From positions 1-6,983 of the forward strand of contig JAUXBJ010000087.1 in NCBI GenBank assembly GCA_030619425.1: a stretch of DNA of 6,983 nt, in the 5' to 3' direction. Position numbers and translations under genes: made by a program. The stretch's first letter is position 1, and each line of letters starts with the position of its first letter. The notes beneath the pieces are model-generated. The model saw only the letters and a list, made by a program, of their open reading frames with translations. It was not told the origin of the DNA and did not search any database. The DNA comes from a bacterium (lineage in GTDB: Bacteria; Zixibacteria; MSB-5A5; GN15; FEB-12). This document shows, in pieces, positions 1 through 4,917 of the stretch.

Positions 1-1201
1 AGGCGATCGGGGTCAGATCCATCAGGTTGGCGGTGAACGTCTTGATCTTCTCGACATTCTCCGTGATGGCGTGCAGATACCTGTCGAGTTCATCGTAGTG
101 CTGTTTCTTGAGGTGATGCTCCAACAGCGACAGATTGCCCGCAACGACACCCAGGAAGTTGTTCAGTTCATGGCCGATTTCAGCCGACATCTCGCCGCGC
201 GTGGCCATCTTTTCCAACTGGATCGTCTCGTCCTGCAGTTCTTTCAGCCGAGCGTACGCATCCTTGGCCTCATCCAGAAGCAGGATGTTCTCCAACGACA
301 AGGCCAACTGACTGGCCGTAATGGACAGGAAGGTCAGGTCGGTTTCTTTGAGCTTCTCTGCTTCTTGATGGAGACCAATCATAACCAGACCGTAGAGCGA
401 GCCGGCGCGACTCAGCGGTACGGTCACGATTCGTTCGGCTGATTGAAGGCATGGCGGCAGCAGGTAATCGGTCAGGGCTGGGTCGGGGCAAGCCTTGTAC
501 AGCGGGTGCTCGTCCATTCGGCTAAAGTAAAACGGCGTTTCAAGAAGCCATGGATCAACCTTCCCCAGACACTTGATCAAAGGACCGTCCGGAAGCGTTA
601 CTTCCTCGGTCTGTTCATCTATGATGCTGATGAGTCGGCAATCTGTAACCTGGTTGGCCCAATAGAGCGCCGCTCCACGCGTGGCCCCACAGTGGACCAG
701 CGCGAATTTCAACGACAGGGTGGTCAGCGACTTGCGGTCACCTGCCGTGTAGAGCATCTGATTAAGATCGGACAGCCGTTCCAACTGCGTGTCAGGGTTC
801 TTGTCGGCCGCTTGCCGACGTATCTTCTCGACCGCATTTGTGACTACCTGTCGGATTTCGGTCAACTCGAACGGTTTGAGAATGTACTCAAAGGCGCCCT
901 GCTTGATTGCATCCTTGGCCGAATTCAGATCGGCGTAACCGGTCATGAATATGACGACGAGGTCGGGACACAACTGGCGCGCCCTGGAGGCCAGTTCGAT
1001 ACCGTCCATGTGAGGCATACGGATGTCGGTGATGATGAGGTCAGGCGGGGAGGCTTCGATCAGCTTGAGCGCCTCGGGACCGTTGGCGGCCACTTCAATC
1101 GCGTGGCCTTCGTCCTCGAGCGTGTCGCGAAGCAATGAGAGGACGATTTCCTCGTCATCGGCGACAACGATGCGTATCCCTTTTTCGTCAGTCCGAGTCA
1201 T
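1..1201 (-). CDS. Receiver-GAF-histidine kinase hybrid, C-terminus cut by window edge
   Basis: A cytoplasmic signalling protein; 400 codons are visible and the frame is open to the left edge. Residues 1-125 form a complete receiver domain, with acidic pair D15/D16, phospho-acceptor D59 in the ITDIRMPHMDG stretch, T87 and K109 in LKPFE. Residues about 145-305 look like a GAF domain, ending in a typical GLVMIG strand and a hydrophobic helix. A short coiled coil leads to a HisKA dimerisation helix with the H-box EIGHELNN, putative phospho-His H344. The ATPase domain should lie beyond position 1. No membrane segment is seen. The start is an ATG sharing ATGA with the stop of the preceding receiver gene; no clear Shine-Dalgarno precedes it, which suggests translational coupling. 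With the receiver at its N-terminus, this kinase probably takes a phosphoryl group from an upstream kinase or is switched by it (inference). The receiver and H-box calls are firm; the GAF call is moderate. Confidence 0.93.
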   Translation of the reverse strand, partial: MTRTDEKGIRIVVADDEEIVLSLLRDTLEDEGHAIEVAANGPEALKLIEASPPDLIITDIRMPHMDGIELASRARQLCPDLVVIFMTGYADLNSAKDAIKQGAFEYILKPFELTEIRQVVTNAVEKIRRQAADKNPDTQLERLSDLNQMLYTAGDRKSLTTLSLKFALVHCGATRGAALYWANQVTDCRLISIIDEQTEEVTLPDGPLIKCLGKVDPWLLETPFYFSRMDEHPLYKACPDPALTDYLLPPCLQSAERIVTVPLSRAGSLYGLVMIGLHQEAEKLKETDLTFLSITASQLALSLENILLLDEAKDAYARLKELQDETIQLEKMATRGEMSAEIGHELNNFLGVVAGNLSLLEHHLKKQHYDELDRYLHAITENVEKIKTFTANLMDLTPIA

Positions 1202-1566
1202 GTTGTTTTGATTACTGCGAGGATCCGCTCCAACGTCCTGGTTACCTCATCAAGGTCAAACGGTTTGGTCAAACAACCATACGCTCCTGCTTCCTGAGCC
1301 ATGCGAGCCAGTTCATCCGGCAGGGAGTCGGTCATGATAAACCGCGACTGGGGACGGTGAGCGATCACCTCGGTGAACACTTGATAGCCGTTCTTGCGAG
1401 GCATATGTAAGTCGCACAGGATGGCATCGTAATCGCCGTCAAGCGCTTTCTCGATACCTTCCTGTCCGTCAGTGGCTGTGTCGACCTGATGACCCTGGTC
1501 GCTCAGGTACTCCACCAAGAGATTCCTGATCACCAAAGAGTCGTCCACCACTAGAATCCGTGCCAT
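1198..1566 (-). CDS. Single-domain response regulator (CheY-like)
   Basis: A 122-residue protein consisting only of a receiver domain. All expected residues are present: acidic pair D8/D9, phospho-acceptor D52 in the LCDLHMP stretch, T79 and K101 before PF. There is no output domain, so it should act by protein contact or as a phosphotransfer intermediate rather than by binding DNA itself. The start is supported by GAGG (1573-1576) six bases upstream, which overlaps the stop of the preceding receiver gene. Its own TGA overlaps the ATG of the downstream receiver-GAF-kinase gene by four bases, the kind of junction that couples translation. Phosphodonor candidates are the membrane kinase two genes upstream and the kinase immediately downstream. 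The fold is certain; its partners are inferred. Confidence 0.95.
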   Translation of the reverse strand: MARILVVDDSLVIRNLLVEYLSDQGHQVDTATDGQEGIEKALDGDYDAILCDLHMPRKNGYQVFTEVIAHRPQSRFIMTDSLPDELARMAQEAGAYGCLTKPFDLDEVTRTLERILAVIKTT

Positions 1567-1569
1567 CGG

Positions 1570-1576
1570 TTACCTC
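1570..1576 (-). promoter_or_regulatory. Shine-Dalgarno of the second receiver gene
   Basis: On the minus strand this reads GAGGTAA, with GAGG six bases before the ATG at 1566. It overlaps the TGA stop (1575-1577) of the preceding gene, so ribosomes ending there are placed at the next start. Confidence 0.7.
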
Positions 1577-1946
1577 ATTGCTCGATACATTCGGTCACTG
1601 CCTTCATGAGATCCGAAATCGAAAACGGCTTGGAAAGAAAGGCCGAGGCGCCACTCTTGGCCGATTCGCTGACGGAAAAAAGGGTGGAATACCCGGAGAT
1701 AATCACGACTTGATAATCGGGATCCATCTGCCGGGCAAACTTCACCACTTCTTCGCCTGAAACTCTCGGCATCTTCAGATCGGTGATGATCAGATCGAAC
1801 TTGCGCTCTTTGATTTTTGCGATGGCCTCATCGCCGTCGCAGGCGACAGATATCTGATAGTCTTCGCCCAGGACCTCAAGGAGGAACTCACGGATGATCT
1901 CTTCATCATCAACGATCAGGATTGATTTTGAGTTATTATCCTGCAT
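1575..1946 (-). CDS. Single-domain response regulator, directly downstream of the membrane kinase
   Basis: A 123-residue receiver-only protein with a full active site: D13/D14, phospho-acceptor D56 in the IITDLKMP stretch, S84 and K106 before PF. The opening resembles NtrC-type receivers, but no AAA+ or helix-turn-helix domain follows. I chose the ATG at 1946, ten bases after the kinase stop, because the receiver fold begins a few residues later. A TTG at 1985 would add 13 residues read from the end of the kinase gene, and this extension has no domain character. Neither start has a strong Shine-Dalgarno, so reinitiation after the kinase stop is likely. Its position makes it the most probable cognate partner of that kinase (inference). 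It differs clearly in sequence from the next receiver, so the two are not a recent tandem duplication. Confidence 0.94.
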   Translation of the reverse strand: MQDNNSKSILIVDDEEIIREFLLEVLGEDYQISVACDGDEAIAKIKERKFDLIITDLKMPRVSGEEVVKFARQMDPDYQVVIISGYSTLFSVSESAKSGASAFLSKPFSISDLMKAVTECIEQ

Positions 1947-1956
1947 CAGCGGCGAT

Positions 1957-3645
1957 CTACACCTGTGCGTCCGGTTGTGTTCCAAGCTTCTCTTTAGAAG
2001 TATCGGACACGTCTGCAGGTTTCTGAACTGGGAGGATAAGAGTAAAAGTCGTCCCTTGACCGATCACGGAGTCGACTTTGATCTCGCCGCCGTGGTCTTT
2101 GATGATACCGTAGCTGACTGAAAGACCCAGCCCGGTACCCTTACCGACTTCCTTGGTGGTAAAGAACGGCTCAAAAATCTTCTTGACGTTCTCCGGCTCG
2201 ATGCCTGAGCCCCGGTCGATAAACTGCAACTCGACGGCGCCGCCGAACTCTCCCAGCGCCGGACTGTATCGCGACTTGACGGTGATGCAGGTTTCTGGTG
2301 CTGAAGCATGCATGGCGTTGATGATGAGGTTGGTGAACACTTGCTGCAACTGACCGCCGTTGCCCTGAATAGCGGGCAGGTCGGCGTCAGTCTCAAGCTT
2401 CAACTCGATCTGATTCATGTGCAGTTGATGTTCGACGAACGTCACCGTGTCCTCGATTATGGCATTGACGTTAACCTCATCGAACTCGGTCTCCCGCCGC
2501 GAGCGGGAGAATCTGAGCAGGTTCTGTACGATCGCTTTGCAGCGCCGCGCTTGTGTCTCGATATCAGTGAGGTAGCGTATGAAGCTGTTCACTTCCTTGT
2601 CGCCAAACTCGCCGGTGCCCTTCTTCTTCATTTTCTCCAGCGCGAACTGCGCATAGCCGAGAATGCCGCCAAGCGGATTGTTCAACTCGTGGGCCACACC
2701 CGCCGCCAACTGACCGATGGCGCTCATTTTTTCGGACTGAATCAATTGCGCCTGGGCATCTTCAAGTTCGAGGGTTCGCTGGATGATTTTCTCCTCCAGC
2801 GTTCGATTGTAATCCTCAATCTCGTTGCGTGACTGTTGCAGCGATCCGATCATCTTGTTGAAAGTGTTGGCCAACTGTCCGATCTCATCATGCTGCTTGA
2901 GATGCAAGCGTTGACTTAGATCGCCCCGGGCCACCTGATCGGTAACGTCGACTAACATCTTGACCGGCTTGGTAACGAACCGAACAATGAAAGCAATGAA
3001 CACAATCGTAACAGCCACTACCAGTAAGGTCAGAATAATTGCCGCCAGGCGTGCTTCGGAGATCGATTTGTTCACATTCTCAAGACTCAGCACCAGCTTT
3101 ATGTCGCCCAGATGCTCACGCACAAACGTACGAGTCAACGACGGGTCGATGCCGCCGGTGATACCGAGGTTTTCGCGGTCCAGCTTCTCGACACGGGTCA
3201 TCACCGGATAGTTAAATTCGATGTAAACGGCGCCGGCGGAGTCTTCTACGTAAAAGTCAGAGCTGGAGGCATCCTCGGGATCATTGGATAGGTTGATTTC
3301 TCTGAGTCGAACCGTACTGTGATCATGCCATTGGCCGAGCTGCGACAGCACTTCGCCTTCACGGTTATAGATTATGGCACAACGGATATCTTCGAAGACC
3401 GAGAATTTCTCCAGCAACTCTTCCAGTTCCTGCCTGTCTTCAAAGAGCACACCACTTTCGGCCTGCATGGCCAGAATTCTCACCATGGTCTCGCCGTTGG
3501 TCTCCAGCCCGAGGTGGAAACCTTCTTCTTGGCGCTCGATCAGATAGGCGCTGACGACCAGAATCGAACAGACCAGGATAAAGGATATCGGCAACACGAA
3601 TTTCGTGCGCAACTTCCAGTGGTCGATCCAGCCTCGGAGGTTCAT
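1957..3645 (-). CDS. Membrane sensor histidine kinase (periplasmic sensor-HAMP-HisKA-HATPase)
   Basis: A 562-residue inner-membrane kinase. Membrane helices lie at about residues 15-36 and 199-222 and enclose a periplasmic domain of about 160 residues. Its first part resembles the CHASE8-type sensor fold, a helix carrying AMQAESGVLFED followed by a strand with IIYNREGEVL; this match is by eye. HAMP follows at about 221-273, then a coiled coil. HisKA carries the H-box AAGVAHELNNPLGG with phospho-His H319, an HPK4/NtrB-like type. The ATPase domain has an N-box (NLIINAMHA, about 439-447), G1 (DRGSGI, 477-482), F-box (FEPFFTT), G2 (GKGTGLGL, 501-508) and G3 (GQGTTF). All catalytic boxes look intact. 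The start overlaps the stop of the binding-protein gene as ATGA and has a consensus Shine-Dalgarno. It probably phosphorylates the receiver encoded ten bases downstream. The ligand is unknown. Confidence 0.96.
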   Translation of the reverse strand: MNLRGWIDHWKLRTKFVLPISFILVCSILVVSAYLIERQEEGFHLGLETNGETMVRILAMQAESGVLFEDRQELEELLEKFSVFEDIRCAIIYNREGEVLSQLGQWHDHSTVRLREINLSNDPEDASSSDFYVEDSAGAVYIEFNYPVMTRVEKLDRENLGITGGIDPSLTRTFVREHLGDIKLVLSLENVNKSISEARLAAIILTLLVVAVTIVFIAFIVRFVTKPVKMLVDVTDQVARGDLSQRLHLKQHDEIGQLANTFNKMIGSLQQSRNEIEDYNRTLEEKIIQRTLELEDAQAQLIQSEKMSAIGQLAAGVAHELNNPLGGILGYAQFALEKMKKKGTGEFGDKEVNSFIRYLTDIETQARRCKAIVQNLLRFSRSRRETEFDEVNVNAIIEDTVTFVEHQLHMNQIELKLETDADLPAIQGNGGQLQQVFTNLIINAMHASAPETCITVKSRYSPALGEFGGAVELQFIDRGSGIEPENVKKIFEPFFTTKEVGKGTGLGLSVSYGIIKDHGGEIKVDSVIGQGTTFTLILPVQKPADVSDTSKEKLGTQPDAQV

Positions 3646-4601
3646 CGGTACACCTCCTTGGCCACGGCCACCAGTTCATCGGGGATCTCGACCTTTACAT
3701 GCTGGGCTGTTTTTTCGTTGTAATGAAACCAAACTACATCGGCCAGCGTCACCGGGATATCGTTCGGCTTCTGCCCAGCCAAGATCCTTTTGACGATCTC
3801 ACCGGCTTGCATTCCGATCGCCTTATAATCGAAATCAAGGGCGAAGAGCGCTCCCGACTCGACCACGTGGCGCGAGAAGCCCATGAAAGGCACGCCCTTG
3901 CGCAGGGTGTTCATCAGGATGTACCGGGTGGAGCGGGGATCAAACAAGTTGTTGTCCGCCACGCTCCAGATGCCGTCAACCACCGTGGCTAATGAATCCA
4001 GGGCTTGCGGCAATTCCTTGAAGTTGTTTACCGGTATCGGCACCAGAGTGAGCCCGGCGTTGTTAGCCACCACCCTGGCATGAGCTATCAGGCTGGCCGT
4101 GTTATCGGTGTACAGCACGCCGATCTTCTTAAGCCCCGGGACGATTTTCTTGAAATACTTGAACTGGAGACTGACCGGGACATTGAGTGAGGCGCCGGTG
4201 ATATTACTGCCGGGCCGGGCCATTGATTTGACGAATCCGGAAAGCACCGGGTATTTCACCGCTGAAAATACAATGGGGACGTTTTTGAGGTTGGTCTCGG
4301 CAAACTCAGTCGCCGAGCTGCCTACCGTAAGGATGACATCCGGTGATATTTTGTCCAGCGAGTCAACGATATCAAGGTTGGCCGAGGCGTTTTCGCCTAC
4401 CTGAAAGACATGGAAAACAGCCTCAGGATGGGCCCGTCGGACCACCTTACGTGCGCCCTGCAGGGTCCGGAGGGTAGACTTCAGACTGTCGCGGATGAGT
4501 ATGCCGACCTGGATATCATCGGCTGCGTGTACCGCCCCGCCTGCGGCGAGAAGACACCACACCACTACTGCTAGGAGAACTCTTCTGGACCAGTCATTCA
4601 T
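3642..4601 (-). CDS. Exported ABC-type substrate-binding protein (PF04392/TrpX-like family), no transporter beside it
   Basis: A 319-residue periplasmic protein. It has a clear signal peptide: basic SRR, a hydrophobic core at about residues 8-22 and probable cleavage after AVHA (residue 26). Cys16 is preceded by Trp and does not make a lipobox. The mature part fits the two-lobed ABC_sub_bind (DUF534/TrpX) family: an opening strand QVGILIRDS, ILTVGSSATEF at about 90-100, PIVFSAVKYP at 109-118, ARPGSNITGAS at 128-138 and KKIGVLYT at 158-165. Some family members bind aromatic amino acids, but specificity cannot be read here. I chose the ATG at 4601; a GTG at 4664 would put 21 polar residues before the signal peptide. 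No permease or ATPase gene is next to it, and its stop overlaps the kinase start. A ligand-presenting role for that kinase is therefore as plausible as transport (inference). Confidence 0.92.
   Translation of the reverse strand: MNDWSRRVLLAVVVWCLLAAGGAVHAADDIQVGILIRDSLKSTLRTLQGARKVVRRAHPEAVFHVFQVGENASANLDIVDSLDKISPDVILTVGSSATEFAETNLKNVPIVFSAVKYPVLSGFVKSMARPGSNITGASLNVPVSLQFKYFKKIVPGLKKIGVLYTDNTASLIAHARVVANNAGLTLVPIPVNNFKELPQALDSLATVVDGIWSVADNNLFDPRSTRYILMNTLRKGVPFMGFSRHVVESGALFALDFDYKAIGMQAGEIVKRILAGQKPNDIPVTLADVVWFHYNEKTAQHVKVEIPDELVAVAKEVYR
3652..3659 (-). promoter_or_regulatory. Consensus Shine-Dalgarno of the kinase gene, inside the binding-protein gene
   Basis: On the minus strand this reads AAGGAGGT, six bases before the kinase ATG at 3645. 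It lies in the last codons of the upstream gene and encodes its Lys-Glu-Val near the C-terminus. With the ATGA overlap it should give efficient, coupled kinase synthesis. Confidence 0.85.
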
Positions 4602-4631
4602 AGGCGTACTGGAGCCTTCATCTGTGACAAC

Positions 4632-4640
4632 GTTGACAAC
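4632..4640. repeat. Short palindrome GTTGACAAC beside the binding-protein start
   Basis: GTTG and CAAC arms flank a central A. The word TGACAAC also occurs just before it (4625-4631), giving a 9-base tandem repeat. It shares the TTGACAA core with the larger palindrome at 4717-4729. It lies 31 bases from the start codon of the leftward gene, where an operator could act on the transcript start or early elongation. The arms are short, so chance is possible. Confidence 0.35.
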
Positions 4641-4716
4641 CCTATGCGGTGAGGCGTATCCCACGGAGGTCTACGCCGGTGGTCGTATTTCCTTACGTAT
4701 CGGATATCGCGCCCAA

Positions 4717-4729
4717 AACTTGACAAGTT
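4717..4729. promoter_or_regulatory. Perfect 13-bp palindrome, candidate operator
   Basis: The sequence is AACTTGACAAGTT: two 6-base arms around a central A. It lies near the middle of the divergent spacer. It contains TTGACA (4720-4725), identical to the sigma-70 -35 consensus, so bound protein could block or recruit polymerase. An 8-base segment, ACTTGACA, recurs inverted as TGTCAAGT at 4796-4803. No regulator that could bind it is encoded in the window. Confidence 0.5.
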
Positions 4730-4748
4730 CGGCTCACGGGGTTGAAAT
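4720..4748 (+). promoter_or_regulatory. Weak candidate promoter overlapping the palindrome
   Basis: TTGACA (4720-4725) is followed after 17 bases by TGAAAT (4743-4748), a 4 of 6 match to the -10 consensus. If used, it would give a leader of about 160 bases for the TonB-dependent receptor gene. The -35 may instead simply be part of the palindrome. Confidence 0.25.
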
Positions 4749-4779
4749 CGGTTGCCCAGGCGAAATTTCGGTTCCCCAG
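4749..4779. repeat. Tandem 11-bp direct repeat, 20-bp spacing
   Basis: CGGTTGCCCAG (4749-4759) and CGGTTCCCCAG (4769-4779) differ at one base and start 20 bases apart, about two helical turns. Each is preceded by GAAAT, directly in the first copy and with two extra T in the second. A partial third copy, CGGTTGGC, starts at 4807. Response-regulator dimers commonly bind direct repeats at such spacing, so this is a candidate binding site. Confidence 0.4.
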
Positions 4780-4859
4780 TGGAGTCCTTTTTGGCTGTCA
4801 AGTATTCGGTTGGCGCGCCGACATTAAACACAAAGCGATTCCGTTTCAGAAGCCGGACC

Positions 4860-4889
4860 TTAACAGAGATTAGAGACAAAAGATATGCT
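4860..4889 (+). promoter_or_regulatory. Probable sigma-70-like promoter of the TonB-dependent receptor gene
   Basis: TTAACA (4860-4865, 5 of 6 match) and TATGCT (4884-4889, 4 of 6 match) are separated by 18 bases. Transcription would begin near 4896, leaving about 21 bases of leader that contain the Shine-Dalgarno. This placement fits a TTG start at 4918 and would exclude the ATG at 4885, which falls inside the -10 element. Confidence 0.45.
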
Positions 4890-4904
4890 TCATATAAACA
4901 GTGC

Positions 4905-4912
4905 AGGAGGAG
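4905..4912 (+). promoter_or_regulatory. Shine-Dalgarno that decides the TTG start of the receptor
   Basis: AGGAGGAG lies five bases before TTG at 4918. The in-frame ATG at 4885 has no comparable site, so this sequence is the main reason for choosing the TTG. Confidence 0.75.
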
Positions 4913-4917
4913 TTGCC

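Larger units (their letters stand above)
4602..4917. other. Divergent intergenic control region
   Basis: 316 bases between the start of the binding-protein gene (leftward) and the TonB-dependent receptor (rightward). No convincing gene or RNA gene is seen in either strand. The right end (about 4820-4900) is AT-richer and holds the best promoter candidate. The middle holds a 13-bp palindrome (4717-4729) and an 11-bp direct repeat (4749-4779). TTGACAA occurs at 4633-4639 and 4720-4726, and CTGTCAA, one mismatch from its complement, at 4795-4801. I found no convincing leftward sigma-70 promoter and no sigma-54 GG-N10-GC element, so the start of the five-gene operon transcript is unresolved. Confidence 0.8.

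Noticed and set aside
443..1138. Long plus-strand open frame (231 codons) opposite the receiver-GAF-kinase gene
   Set aside because: It is antisense to a gene with clear receiver and HisKA motifs, and its translation shows no recognisable domain, only reversed codon-bias residues.
1947..1985. Upstream TTG start for the first receiver gene
   Set aside because: It would add 13 residues read from the end of the kinase gene and has only a weak purine stretch before it; the ATG at 1946 fits the domain boundary.
2308..2832. Plus-strand open frame of 174 codons opposite the membrane kinase
   Set aside because: It lies entirely within the HisKA and ATPase coding region on the other strand and has no domain character or good ribosome site.
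4532..4601. Lipoprotein signal at Cys16 of the binding protein
   Set aside because: The residue before Cys is Trp, which does not fit a lipobox; AVHA gives a good signal peptidase I site instead.
4812..4819. GGCGCGCC palindrome as an operator or hairpin
   Set aside because: An 8-base GC palindrome with no T-tract or extended arms is as expected by chance and as a restriction-type word.
4893..4898. TATAAA as the -10 of the receptor promoter
   Set aside because: The matching -35 position (TTAGAG) fits poorly, and transcription would start at or inside the Shine-Dalgarno sequence.
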